NCBI GenBank assembly: GCA_030704615.1
Contig: CM060731.1
Location: forward strand, 5,828,001 to 5,892,000
DNA: 64,000 nt
Direction: 5' to 3'
From: Takakia lepidozioides
Lineage: Eukaryota; Streptophyta; Takakiopsida; Takakiales; Takakiaceae
The position numbers and the translations under genes are program-made. The notes beneath the pieces were generated by a model. It had not been told where the DNA came from, ran no database searches, and saw nothing but the letters and a program-made list of their open reading frames with translations. The first letter of the stretch is position 1. Every line of letters starts with the position of its first letter. This document shows positions 1 through 9,704 of this stretch, piece after piece.

Positions 1-600
1 ATTGAATGTGAATGGAATAGAACTTTCAGTTTCCTTAGGGCTACATTGCACCTCCACCAGTGATCATAGCCTTCTGTATCAACCTCAGGTCATGTAATGG
101 TCACAAGGGGGTAGGTTAGAAAGCTCAGAGGTTTGCAGACCCTTCAGAGTAGTGCAGGTCGAGCCGTGGCCTCAAGATGCCCATGGACGGGTGAAGAATA
201 TTGGGAGTGGGATGGTTTTTTGACTGGTATATATATGTATATATACACCATGCAAGTCAATGGAGTGGGCTTTGGATCCCTACAAAAGGTTGTAACTTGT
301 CATACAACAGATCAGGATTGAGATTATGTGCGCCCTTCAGAGTATGCTAGCAGAATACAGAGAGTTGAGATTTCAGGGTTTGAGGCAGCTTATTAGCCTA
401 TTATTAGCCATCTTAGTTCCCCGGCAGGATAAATGTCCCATTAGTACATATTTTTTGAAAGCTCTCATTTTACAATAATTGGGACGGGCGCACACCCGAG
501 CTGACCAGTGGGCCCCGCGCGCTCTTCTTGTTTGGATGCTGCAATTGTAGGCCTCAACGCTCGTCTTGATTCTATTTAGGCAAGATTCCCTGCATTAATT
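1..600. other. No gene recognised
   Basis: I see no supported coding sequence here. A short TA-rich run lies near 226-245. The stretch ends where the ACGT-rich repeat cluster begins, so it is probably decayed repeat DNA. Confidence 0.4.
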
Positions 601-604
601 CCAT

Positions 605-800
605 GGTCATAGGACCATCCACGGTTATAGGCGGCGCATGTTAATGCTGACGTGGCAGTTGACGGACAGTGCCACGTCATCATTTACCGCCACATCAGCA
701 TGCTGACATGACGCTCACGCCACGTCAGCGTGTGTGCAAGCTCACGCCACGTCAGCTGGCGTGAGCGTACGCTCGCGCGCTCACGTGCAACGCTCACGCC
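605..800. repeat. Cluster of TGACGTGGC / GCCACGTCA motifs
   Basis: The segment contains TGACGTGGC or its complement about five times in both orientations, mixed with GTGAGCG/CGCTCAC motifs, so it is full of short inverted repeats. It abuts the gypsy RNase H remnant directly. A very similar cluster recurs at 13110-13250. The ACGT core with flanking TGAC/GTGGC is the classic plant bZIP (G-box/C-box) site, but here it may simply be element-terminal repeat DNA. Confidence 0.55.
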
Positions 801-818
801 ATTGCGTCGTTGCACTTC

Positions 819-1022
819 AGGTGCTATCTATACGGCAACCTCTTCACCCTTGTCACGGATCACCAACCACTCAAGTGGTTGATGGAGTCAGACAAGCTTA
901 CATGAAAGCTTGCACGGTGGGCACTCATACTCCAGGAATATGACTTTCAGGTGGTACATCGACCTGGTCTAGTCAATCGGGATGCGGATGGGTTGAGTCG
1001 CAATCCATGCACGAGCCAGTAG
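819..1022 (+). pseudogene. Gypsy RNase H domain remnant
   Basis: One frame reads a segment containing FTLVTDHQPLKWLM, then a stop codon, then QEYDFQVVHRPGLVNRDADG LSR (written with a break). These are the hallmark C-terminal motifs of gypsy RNase H: a TDHxxL segment followed by a V-x-HxPGxxNxxADxLSR segment. The in-frame TGA lies at about 901. Upstream reverse transcriptase motifs are absent because the ACGT-rich repeat DNA replaces them. Confidence 0.85.
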
Positions 1023-1154
1023 GATGACACTGGAGCTCGGTGGCATAGTGAGACGGACAAGGAGATGGTGCCTGGATGGCATGCATCTGCATTTCTGTGT
1101 ATCTAGGCAGCGAAAGGCCAAGTTGGACGTGCAACAAGGATGACTGTAGATTGA

Positions 1155-2095
1155 GTGTCTGAGGACCCTGAGGCCAGCAATGAGCAAGGTGGCGCCAAAG
1201 ATATACATGAGGATTCAGCTGTGTTGGACTACCTCCGCACTGGAGACACGGCAGCCACTGTGACTGCCAAGGAGAGGGATCGGATCCTACAACGAGCCAA
1301 GAGGTTCAAGTGGGAGGGGACACACCTGCTTCGAGTGTGGGAGGATGGTCGAGTGAGGATTGTGCCTCACCCAACACAACGGGCACGGTTAGTGCGGCAT
1401 GCCCAAGAGGAGTTGGGGCATTTTGGGGTGCGACGCACTCATAGTCTATTGCAGGGGCAGTATTGGTGGCGTGGTATGCACACAGAGGTGCAACAATTTG
1501 TGGCTAGGTGCATGGTGTGTGACAGGGTGCGTGCTTCATTCAATGCCCCTACTCCACAATTGCATCCTCTTCCGAACATGGGATTGGGCTACAGGTGGAG
1601 TCTTGACTTTGCAGGGCCGTTGCCATTGACCATGCGCCACAAGAGTACGTGTTGGTGATGGTGGAGCACTTTTCCAAGTGGATCGAGTTGGTTCCATTGC
1701 CTGATAAGGCTAGTGAGGAAGCTGCGTATGCATTCTTGGATTGTGTACTTAGCCGATTCGGTGCTCCAGCTGAGATACTCACGGACCAAGGGAGAGAGTT
1801 CTTGGGGGAGTTTCAGGCGTTGTGTGACAAGGCCTTGGTAGACCACCGCAACACTTCTTGGGATCATCCTGAGGCCGATGGCTTGGCAGAGAGGGTTGTT
1901 CAGACAGTGAAGAGGGGTTTGCGCAAGTATGGCTTGCAGAAGGGACACCTAGGAGATTGGGACCTTCAGTTACCTTGGTTAGCCATGGGCTACAGGTTCA
2001 ACAAGCAAGCATCACTTGCCTCCTTCTCACCATACTTTCTTCTCTTTGGCCGAGAGCCGGATTTGCCTGCATCCATTCTTAGAGAAGCTGCTTGA
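1155..2095 (+). pseudogene. Gypsy integrase (zinc-binding and catalytic core)
   Basis: The first frame (to about 1640) has the integrase zinc-binding module: H near the ARLVRHAQEELGHFG segment, then CMVC. It runs into the catalytic core at YRWSLDFAGPLP. The frame then shifts and continues with VMVEHFSKWIELVPL, ILTDQGREF, and a segment ending in HPEADGLAERVVQTVKR. The DDE residues are visible as D of LDFAGPL, D of TDQGREF and E of the GLAERVVQ helix. Two frame changes (about 1635 and 2085) make this copy non-functional as it stands. Confidence 0.88.
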
Positions 2096-2630
2096 CAATC
2101 CGGACATGTGGGCACGTGCATGTGATCAGCGTGCAAAGTTGTTCAAGAAAGTCATGCCCATGGCTTTCGAGAACCTTGCCATTGCACAACATTGTGATAC
2201 GTTGAGGTATGCTACCATACGTGGTGGGGGCTATCATCCTGGGGTTTGGAGATTTAACCCTGGTGACTATGTTTATCTGCAGCAGACTGCTCCTACAACC
2301 TTGGATGTGACTGCAGGACGTACTATTTTGAGGGTTCGAGAGGTGTTGCCCTCAGAAGTCCTGATCTTGGAGGGTCGGGATGACATGATTTGGAAGGACC
2401 ATGTGCGTAATTGCGCGCCATGTCACATTCCAAATGTTGATGGAAGGGTTGACCCAAACCTGACAGTGGTACCTGCAAGTTTGAGGTGCATGTTGTGTGG
2501 GTCTGCTAGAGGGGCAGCCACCATGCTGGTGTGTGATCGATGCTCTAGAGGTTGGCATATGGGATGTTTGACTCCACCTCTTGAGATGGTTCCTGATGGG
2601 GATTGGTTATGTCCGCATTGCATTGGATAG
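2080..2630 (+). pseudogene. Integrase C-terminal region fused to a PHD finger
   Basis: After the second frame change the ORF continues through the usual gypsy integrase C-terminal barrel (a RFNPGDYVYL segment, then a VREVLPSEVLILEGRD segment and WKDHVRNCAPCH). Instead of a chromodomain it ends in a cysteine/histidine module with the C4HC3 pattern of a PHD finger: CMLC, then CDRC, HMGC and a final CPHC, with the tryptophan-containing DGDWLCPHC ending typical of PHD domains. The stop follows two residues later. The same frame is open from 2016 to 2630. A PHD finger in this position could direct integration to particular histone marks, as chromodomains do in chromoviruses; that is an inference. 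Confidence 0.82.
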
Positions 2631-2689
2631 TGGGAGTGGATACAACCATGGAAGGCTAACAAGAAATGCAAGGCCAAGCTACTAGGAGA

Positions 2690-3115
2690 CCTTGAACACA
2701 CGAGATCCTGGCTCAAGTCACAGATTGCAAGACGGCGACTAACGATGGGGCTACTCTTGTACCCGGCCTCTTGGTCTATAGAGTTTGAGTACAATAGCCC
2801 GATCCGAAGACAATACGAACAGCATTGAAATTTGCTTGAGCACTATCCGCCATGAAACCTGCGAAATTTGGAGATGGCAGCCCATGACACGTATCAGGGA
2901 ATTCCACATGAGCTTCTGGGATTCCGTATCCTCGGATTGCATGTCACAAACTGCAATTGTCATAACTCGTTGGTACACTGGATCGTAGACATGACAAGCC
3001 ATTGTCGTCCAATCCTTCACTCATTTCACATGATCAAACATAAGAAAACAGTTCTGCAAGTCCCCAGTCTTCTGCATCCGCTTCACGAGGCTAACCCCAC
3101 TGCCCTCCCCAACAG
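2690..3115 (-). pseudogene. MULE-like transposase fragment
   Basis: Read on the minus strand this segment gives LMFDHVK, a stop, then VKDWTTMACHVYDPVY and RVMTIAVCDMQSEDTESQ. The same layout is found in the larger remnant at 60.75-63.8 kb (VMFDHIK, AHVYDYH, RLMTIAICEMKREDTQSE), so both are remnants of one element family. The match fades after about 2880 (minus direction), and the catalytic part is missing. Function is assigned through the SWIM-bearing relative. Confidence 0.65.
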
Positions 3116-3119
3116 ACGA

Positions 3120-3640
3120 TGAACGGTGTGCCAGAACATGAGAGGGCTGGCGGGGCTCTATAGCCACCATCGTGCATATGCTTTCACTATTTTCGCCTTC
3201 ATTTTGTGCTGACGTTCTTATTTTTTAGGACGGTATATGGAAAAATTGCATGCGTTTACGGTTTGTGGTGTGTGTCCGAGTCCGAGCTCCTTCGTATGGA
3301 GCAGGAAACCATTGGTAACACGATAGCGGAAATTGCGGAAGCATGTACAGGTGGAGGCGTGTATACATTGCAGAATTTATGTTCACCGATGAGACGGGGG
3401 GTTTTCGGGTCCTCCCAGTTCTGGGGAGGACGTCTCTGCCACCACATGTCTAGGAACTGCGGAGAGTGTAAACGGAACAGGATCCAATCCGAAGGTCCTC
3501 AAACATCCAGATGCACCTCCTGAAACATCACATCTCAACCACTACCGTCTCTTTGAAAACTGGACAATGGAAAAGGAAACGTAGCCTGAGAGATGTGGAT
3601 TCACGTTGCTTGTGGATATTCGAGGTCCTTGCGACTGCAA
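3120..3640. other. No gene recognised
   Basis: Open frames exist (for example 3206-3523 plus) but none shows a recognisable motif, splice context or a relative elsewhere in the window. I see no supported feature. Confidence 0.3.
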
Positions 3641-3649
3641 ATGCGCGTG

Positions 3650-4062
3650 GATCAACAGGCTCTTCGACTGCGTCTTTGTCAGTACTTTCTCTAAGCAGTG
3701 TGTTGTGCCATGAGTATGGGCATATGCAAGTCTGCTGGACGGATGAAATGCAACCACGGCATGACGGCGACGCCAAGCATGGTTCTGATGGGATATCAGT
3801 CTGGTCTGCTGGACTATTGGTCTGTAAGGATACAAGTCTGGTGTGGCGCAAGTCTGTTCATCACTGGACTGCTAGGCCGTCACTGCCTGCCGAATTCCGA
3901 AGTGTCTTCTCTTGTCTTATCCCCGAAGTCTCTTCTCTCGTCAGTCTGTTGAACCGCTGGAAGTCCGTCTCTTCGGATATGAGTCCGTTTAACTACTACC
4001 TTTTAATTATCCGCATTGTCGTGAGTCTGCTGAGCCGTCGGACTGCTGGTCTGTACGCAAAC
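3650..4062. repeat. Degenerate AGTCTGCTGG-type repeat, left part
   Basis: Variants of AGTCTGCTGG / AGTCCGCTGG and GGACTGCTGG recur many times at short irregular spacing. The same motif family resumes at 4935-5240, on the other side of the AACCACT array. Confidence 0.6.
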
Positions 4063-4079
4063 CACTAAAGTTTTTCATG

Positions 4080-4935
4080 TATCACCACAAAAGTAATACC
4101 AATCACTGATGTATATGTAATCAGTCACACGTAACCACTGGCCGAGTGGTTCCAGTTACTAAATGGTTTGTAACCACTCATTCTACACCACTCTCAAAGT
4201 GGTACCAATCAATGGGGGTCTTTAACCACTCCAGATCTACGTATACTGTCCCCGTCCACGTGGAATAATATAGTTCATAATTAAAATATATTTTGAAACG
4301 ATAAATCTTAAATAAAAATTGAATTATTACACGTGGAGTAGCAAGTGGTTTCAATCACCTCCCATCACTCGGGTGTCTTCAACCACTCACAACCCACCGC
4401 AGAAGTGGTACCAATCACTCACATGTATGTAACCACTCACAAGTGCCTACTTGAAGAGTGGTTCCAGTTACAAAAGGGTCTTAACCACTCACATTCCACC
4501 ACTGTGCAAGTGGTACCAATCACTGGGGGGTCTTTAACCACTCCAGATCTACGTATACTATCCTTGTCCACGTGGAATAATATATTTTGAAATGATAAAA
4601 ATCTTTAAAAAAAAATTATTACACGTGGAGTAGAAAGTGGTTTCAACCACTTCCCATCACCGAGGTGTCTTTAACCACTCATAATTTATCACTGTACCCG
4701 TCCATGTCGGATATTATCATTATTAATATAAATATTTGACCAAATGTCGAATAATAAATATAAAATTAAATATTACATGTGGATTACTCAGTGGTTGAAA
4801 CCACTTCCAACCACTCCATATGATGCCACCGTGGCAATTCATCAGAATTAACCACTGGCCAGTGGTTACCATTACTTGGAGTGATTTATAGAGTGGTAAA
4901 AGACAAGAGTGGTTAAGGGGGCCAGTGGTTATTCC
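4080..4935. repeat. AACCACT/AGTGGTT array with a ~310 bp tandem unit
   Basis: AACCACT and its complement AGTGGTT recur more than twenty times in both orientations. A longer unit (AAGTGGTACCAATCA, then an AT-rich core containing CCACGTGGAATAATATA, then an ACACGTGGAGTAG segment) begins near 4197 and again near 4507, giving a period of about 310 bp. A third, diverged unit follows to about 4800. The core is strongly AT-rich. The array splits the AGTCTGCTGG-type repeat in two and so looks inserted into it. Confidence 0.75.
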
Positions 4936-5245
4936 GCGTTTTTCTTCTAGTGTGCGACCTCACTCTGGTCCACTGGCTGGCGAGTCCGCCGGAGGGGACT
5001 GTTCGGAAGTCTGCTGGCAACCCAGTCCGCTCAGGATGCACTTTGGCCAAGTCCGTTGCAAGACTCACTTACGTAAGTCCGCTACGAGGTCAGCGTGGTC
5101 AGGTCTGCTGGCGGTGTCGTGAGGGCAACACTCATGGCAGGTCAGAGTGGGCGAGTCTATTGCCTGAATCCGTTTGGAACAGACGGGCAGACCAACCAGA
5201 GAGTCTACTGGGTTAGTGCCCAAGTCCACCGGCGAAGTCCTCTTT
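4935..5245. repeat. Degenerate AGTCYGCTGG repeat, right part
   Basis: More copies of AGTCCGCYGG / AGTCTGCTGG / AAGTCCACCGG occur on the far side of the AACCACT array. They are less regular than a microsatellite and run up to the MULE fragment. Confidence 0.55.
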
Positions 5246-5765
5246 GAAGTCTCTCATGTGGGCATATGTACTTTGCAGGGCTGTTTTTCGAGGAGTGCTC
5301 ATTTTCCTGTGCTTTTGGCATGTCCGGCGGGCTTGGGTGAAGCAATCATGCGCGAAAACCAAAGATCCTATCACTGCCGCAAACTTGCTGAAAGATATGG
5401 GAGACCTCATGTATTGTAGAGGTGGACCAAGCAATCCCAAAGAAGGTCTTGCATGGGTAGTAACAATGCTCCAACGCATGAGAAAGAAATATCCAAATGG
5501 GCATGAATTTCTGGACTACATCGCTAAGGAATGGCGTCCTAAAATAACAATGTGGTGTACAGCAGCTCGCCATGTTCCGCATGCCAGTCAAGACACCAAC
5601 GCTAGCATTGAGGCATACCATGGAAACTTGAAGGCAAGACTGAGGATGAGGAAAGGCAAAATGATTGGGCGTAGAGTGGATTGGCTCATATGGGAACTCA
5701 CAGGCCGTGTGCTAACACACTACTGGTATGCAATTCAACTGAAAACGCACAGATTCATAAGGAAT
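5244..5765 (+). pseudogene. MULE-type transposase fragment
   Basis: The open frame reads LIFLCFWHVRRAWVKQ, then a spacer, then a DTNASIEAYHGNLKARL segment and WLIWELTGRVLTHYW. The CxxHVxRAW strand and the T-N-x-x-IE-x-x-H-x-x-LK segment are the later part of the MULE/MURA catalytic domain, carrying the last acidic residue. A plausible splice acceptor (TTTGCAG) lies at about 5278. The frame leaves the homology at about 5765, where CACTA sequence on the other strand begins. N-terminal catalytic parts and the zinc finger are missing. Confidence 0.72.
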
Positions 5766-6050
5766 GACAAACAGGCCGGGCACGTCCACTTTATCGTCCG
5801 TGCCCGCATGGACCTCCTTCCATCGGTCCTCCCAAAACTGCCCGGACGGTGTCATAGCGGGGGGGGCGGGGGGGGGACGTACTTCCTCTTTGCCATCAAA
5901 CAAGTGTTTCTCTGTTCTTCTCCATCGATGGCTCATAGGAAGAAATTTGCGGTAGTTGGGATACACCATCTTGTGAAGATGGCGGGAGCTATGTGCATCA
6001 AGAATATCGCCACAATGCAAGCATGCATGGTACCCTTTGGTGCTTAGCCC
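5712..6050 (-). pseudogene. TNP2 transposase, late segment
   Basis: The minus strand reads a Cys-rich start (CLHCGDILDAHSSRHLHK), then YPNYRKFLPMSHRWRR and LFDGKEEVRPPPAP. This matches the TNP2 region where a zinc-binding CxxC segment is followed by a histidine-rich stretch, the RRFLP segment and FDG-x-E-x-RPPP. The frame stays open past the homology into unrelated sequence, consistent with truncation. A poly-G run near 5860 lies in it and may have arisen by slippage. Confidence 0.75.
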
Positions 6051-6175
6051 CGAGCAAACAGTTAGTCATGTACTACACATCCCGCCACATTAGCAAAAAC
6101 AAAAGGTTGTCATGTGCATGGCCCATAATGCCATCTACCCCACTACGGTGCACAAAACTGTCACCGCTACTTCAA

Positions 6176-6370
6176 TCAATCCCAATTTTCATCGATATTA
6201 TCCGGCATTGACAAGTGAATGTACACGGGTTGTTCATGGGGAACATAATATACCTGGATAATCATGCATTGTCCAAAGCAAGATGTCTCCCATCTTTGTC
6301 CGGCCATAGGGTCAAGTGAAGCATCCAATGCAGGGACCCCCCCTCCATAGCTCTTTAAGTTCATCAACAA
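6176..6370 (-). pseudogene. TNP2 transposase, middle segment
   Basis: The minus frame reads MLMNLKSYGGGVPALDASLD. It matches the TNP2 stretch where a conserved L-x-x-LW-x-x-GV-x-x-x-D precedes the AxxL-x-TIxDxPA segment. The homology decays after about 6290. It sits in order between the core and late segments. Confidence 0.6.
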
Positions 6371-6588
6371 GAGGTCGCAAGTACATGTCCATGTTTGCCA
6401 CTTGTTTTTTCCCTATAAGACATTCACATCATTGTTTCAATGCTCCACCAATATGCAGATTATACTACAAAATGAATTACACGTCTTACTCCATGATTAT
6501 GTCACTCATCAATCTTGCATCCGAATTGCGTCAAAGATCAGAAGTTTAATGTAAAGTCGAAGGCAATAATAAACATGAATGAGTACAC

Positions 6589-6876
6589 TCACCTGGGGAT
6601 GTTGTAATTCACCATGGTCACCGGCCAAGTGGAATGACTACATGACTGGACAGAGAATGGGTTGACCCCATCCGATGAGAAGCCGAGGTAGACATGTCGT
6701 GGGTCCTCCAAGAGAAAAGGCCACATCTCTTCAATATGCCTCCATGCTTGTGAATCTTGTGGCCCGCACACCTCTCCCGAGGGGCTCCGATGCGAGGCGT
6801 GCCATCTCATGAGTCTGGCCAATTCAGGGCTTCGGTACTGTGAGCTCAATCGCGGGATGATCGGAAAGTAATGCAT
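6589..6876 (-). pseudogene. TNP2 transposase, Transposase_21 core
   Basis: This is the clearest CACTA segment. The minus frame contains YFPIIPRLSSQYRSPELA, then LMRWHASHR, a segment with AWRHIEEMWPF, then YLGFSSDGVNPF and STWPVTMVNYNIP. The RWH, the SDG-x-NPF and the WPV-x-x-x-x-YN-x-P motifs are diagnostic of TNP2. SDGVNPF holds one of the presumed catalytic aspartates. It is open for 95 codons and is probably one exon of the original transposase. Confidence 0.9.
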
Positions 6877-7067
6877 TTTCTAGAATAAAATATCTCACGC
6901 CCCCCACATGACCAAACGTCGCTCCTTCCACTCCTCACTCACTCCTTCCAAAACCACAATCAGATCTTGCATGAGTACTACTCTCTAAACTCTAAACTTT
7001 GTGGAATACACTTTACATACATTGAGAAGATTAAAGAAAATAATCTCCATGCGAGGGGGAATGACGC

Positions 7068-7313
7068 TTATACCTTGCGTGGTACTTTTTTCCCTTGGAC
7101 ATCATCCCGATATCGGTCTTTCTTGCACTTTGGGCACTTGGTGAGATGCGAATCCTCTCCGTAGTATAGGGTTTTAGCACATGGACATGCATGAAAAATC
7201 TTATAGCCCATCCCCACAGAGTCCAAGACTTCGCGCGCCTCTTTCCGCGACCGTGGCATCTTGGGTTTCAAGTGTGGAATATAGTCTGCAATAGTTCGCA
7301 TTATGACAGACAT
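7068..7313 (-). pseudogene. TNP2 transposase, N-terminal zinc-binding segment
   Basis: The minus frame reads VGMGYKIFHACPCAKTLYY, then LTKCPKCKKDRY. This matches the TNP2 opening, where H-x-CP-x-x-C-x-LY is followed by CP-x-C-x-x-x-RY. It is followed in transposase order by the core at 6876-6589. Confidence is high for the family and low for exon borders. Confidence 0.85.
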
Positions 7314-7324
7314 CCCAACATTAC

Positions 7325-7732
7325 TTACGCCAAATCGAATTGAAGATTGAGCAAAAGTAATATTGTTGAAAGTCGACTCACTTTCGCCCCTTCGTACAAG
7401 GGAGTTCTCGCCTCCCTCTCCATGTCATTTGAGGGGGCCATTTCAGGATCATCAATTGGCCGGGTTCCCGCTTCATAGGAAGCATCAGCGCCCACATGAT
7501 GCATTAAGAGATCCTCCATGGCTTGCACATCCTCCTGGTTAATTCCATGCTCATTGTTGTTGTCACTGTCACTATCACTATCATCGTCATCATCGTCTGG
7601 TACCGTGGGGGCGGCGTCTCGCCCACGGCTCCCGCCTGATGTACTTGGGGTTGTTTTCGGATGGGGTGCCAAGAGAAAAGACCGGGAATGGATGGACAAA
7701 GTCCTAATACGAACAAATGAACATAGAGACAT
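7325..7732 (-). pseudogene. Acidic leader ORF upstream of the TNP2 transposase
   Basis: The minus frame has a run of aspartates and serines (DDDDDDSDSDSDNN) followed by an acidic segment with EDVQAMEDLLMHHVG. TNP2 proteins usually have an acidic stretch shortly before the zinc-binding segment, so this probably encodes part of the same protein. The stop at 7325 lies only 12 bp from the next segment, which suggests a frameshift or short intron. Confidence 0.55.
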
Positions 7733-7734
7733 AT

Positions 7735-8600
7735 ATTATAATTTGTCCTTGCAACCATACACTTCATTATAAGCGAAATGCAAACAACAACCTTCAATAT
7801 GTGTGTGCATCAAATATGTCATTCAATAATTACATGTATGTGCGCAACGTACTCGCATGCAAAGTTTCAAACCCAAACAAAATCATTTGCCTCCCCAATG
7901 ACGCATCACCCTATCAACCAATTTTTGTTTATTAATGTGAAAGAAAATCCTCTCATGCCATTGCACCCAACAAACGGATGTGGCTCAAGGTTCATTTTTC
8001 CTACATGTGCTTAAATATGTGTGCAACACCTGTACAAAGATCCAGCAGGGAAAAAAAAAAAAAAAAATTTGCCTCCCCAACGACGCACTCACCCTTGCAC
8101 CAATTTTGAATTAAATCGAATTTAAATGAATTTAGAATAAATATTTGCAACTAGAAAATATATGATTGTGGTTTTGAGGGGCGTAATGATTTTCTTTTTA
8201 GCTCTATTTTGATCTGTGACATCGGGATTTGCACCACTACATCCATGCAAAAACTGGGACAAAAAAAAATGGAAAAAAAAAAAAGTGTATTTCTAGGGTC
8301 ACTTTTGCCAAACTCTCTATGAAGAGTGCATGAAGTTGAAGATAACTTAACTTTGGAGTGCAAATGAGAGAACAAAATCTGGTTATGGGTCCAAATGACT
8401 TTTGTTTACTCCCAAATTTTGCACACATATTGCATATGCTATCATTAAGCATATGGCTTGAAAAATGGAATTAAAAAAAAAATCATTTGTAGGCGAAACA
8501 CAATTTTCCGTCTCTATGACACGTAGCTGCGTTCAATACTAGAGCAACAATAATTTTTTTTACATCAATCGATTAATCGGATGTATACAAAGTACATCAT
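7735..8600. other. AT-rich stretch without a recognised gene
   Basis: Low-complexity AT-rich DNA with A-tracts near 8049-8067, 8262-8284 and 8473-8482. It lies between the SET-like ORF and the TNP2 segments and is best read as an intron or spacer within the CACTA element. Confidence 0.4.
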
Positions 8601-8608
8601 GAGAATAT

Positions 8609-9274
8609 CTACAATGCCCTTCTACACGATCCCTGTTTCAAAGGAACCCTATTTCTATCATACACATCCCACTCACGCTGTAATCGGAGGTCCCAATCAT
8701 CCCGAGAGAACTCGTATGATGCAAATAGTTCGCTGCCAGCCCTAATAGTCCTACTAGCACATATCATCACAAACATGTGCATCCCCTCACAGTATACTGA
8801 TGTATGACCACAAAAGCTCTCATGCCCATCGCTTCGCTCGTCCCATACTATATTGGTTCTCCTAGGATGACCAAAAGAACTATTGACCAGCCCAGCAACA
8901 TTGTCGAAGATGTCGGGGTCACCATCACAAAATCTGATCTCAATGGGAGACAACCCCCGTCTACGTACATCCTGTCCGTTGACAAACAAAATGTAGGGTA
9001 CGATGTATGGGGCTTCGAGGCGTAATGTACGGAACTCCGCGGAGGTGTAGTATGTACCGTAGTAGGGAAACAAGTTCACCATGCTGTTTCTCCGAGGAGG
9101 AACCACAATATCATTGACCGTGAATAAACCCCGACCCATAGCAGGGTCTGTAGCGGCTCTCACAACATACCGTCTCCCCCAATACTCGAACTCCACATTT
9201 TCTCGGATGGGGGTGGGAGGGTCGAGATGATTCCCCCAACAACGAGGCTGGACGGTCCTCCGTAACATAGTCAT
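8609..9274 (-). CDS. SET-domain-like protein, apparently carried by the CACTA element
   Basis: The 221-codon minus ORF has the landmarks of a SET methyltransferase domain in order. Near residues 30-55 it reads RYVVRAATDPAMGRGLFTVN (the G-x-G-x-F/L strand that contacts S-adenosylmethionine). A middle insert follows. Next come NVAGLVNSSFGH near residue 128 (position of the N-H-S-C-x-P-N motif) and IRAGSELFASYEF near residue 184 (position of the GEEL-x-x-x-Y motif). The central motif reads NSSFGHPRRTN instead of NHSCxPN, so the catalytic asparagine and histidine are altered and activity is doubtful. The frame is open upstream to about 9475 through a proline-rich stretch without ATG, so the true start may be in an upstream exon; 9274 is the first ATG. 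It is intact with no internal stop, unlike the neighbouring transposase. Confidence 0.68.
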   Translation of the reverse strand: MTMLRRTVQPRCWGNHLDPPTPIRENVEFEYWGRRYVVRAATDPAMGRGLFTVNDIVVPPRRNSMVNLFPYYGTYYTSAEFRTLRLEAPYIVPYILFVNGQDVRRRGLSPIEIRFCDGDPDIFDNVAGLVNSSFGHPRRTNIVWDERSDGHESFCGHTSVYCEGMHMFVMICASRTIRAGSELFASYEFSRDDWDLRLQREWDVYDRNRVPLKQGSCRRAL

Positions 9275-9594
9275 ATGCGCTTCCCATCGGGGGCGAGGAT
9301 CCGGCTCAGGCCGCCCAAGCCGAAGGGGAGGAAACCTAGGGCGAAGCCGACCCCTCCTAGGGGTTCGGGGAGCACATGCACGTGGAGATGGAGGTGGTAC
9401 TGCTGGCGGAAGAGATGAAAGTGGAGGTGGTTGAGGATGTAATGTTGGAGGTGCAGCCGACGGTCGTGAGGCTCGCCCCGTCTATATCCTCTCCGGGGCT
9501 CTGAATCTGGGCAATCAATATGGGATAATCGAACCTCAATCATATTGCGCCACGTAGCGGCGAGAATCCGCCACACCTGCTTTTAACGCCAGTG

Positions 9595-9704
9595 AACGGC
9601 CGCATTGGCCGACTCTGTCCTGTGCGCGGCCATAGGGCTCGCCCAAAGGCCGCTTACGGCCAAACACAGGGCAGAATCGGCCAAACACGGCCTGTTCTCT
9701 AGTA
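9595..9704 (-). mobile_element. Probable CACTA terminus with GGCC-rich subterminal repeats
   Basis: Read on the minus strand the segment begins TACTAGAGAACAGGCC, close to the CACTA terminal pattern, and continues with repeated TTGGCCG / CGGCC motifs, some inverted: the stretch near 9598-9625 pairs with 9663-9692. Dense short GGCC repeats just inside the end are typical CACTA subterminal repeats. The end lies upstream of the SET-like ORF and TNP2 in transcription order. It abuts the SINE at 9705. Confidence 0.5.

Larger units (their letters stand above)
815..2632 (+). mobile_element. Ty3/gypsy-type LTR retrotransposon, 3' part of pol, decayed
   Basis: In order the segment holds the C-terminal half of an RNase H domain, an integrase with HHCC zinc-binding and catalytic core regions, and an integrase C-terminal region fused to a PHD finger. 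Gag, protease, reverse transcriptase and LTRs are not visible, so only the 3' half of pol survives. The reading frame is broken by a stop near 901 and by frame changes near 1635 and 2085. Integrase following RNase H is the order diagnostic of Ty3/gypsy rather than Ty1/copia. Confidence 0.9.
5712..7732 (-). mobile_element. CACTA (En/Spm) element body with TNP2-type transposase, decayed
   Basis: Several minus-strand segments follow TNP2/Transposase_21 order: an acidic leader (7732-7325), the N-terminal zinc-binding segment (7313-7068), the transposase core (6876-6589), a mid segment (6370-6176) and a late segment (6020-5712). They are separated by intron-like or decayed gaps. The left end is cut off at about 5712-5765, where MULE sequence takes over. 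The right terminus is probably at 9704, which would make this one element of at least 4 kb containing the SET-like ORF. Confidence 0.8.

Noticed and set aside
3206-3523. 105-codon plus-strand ORF
   Set aside because: No motif, no splice context and no relative in the window.
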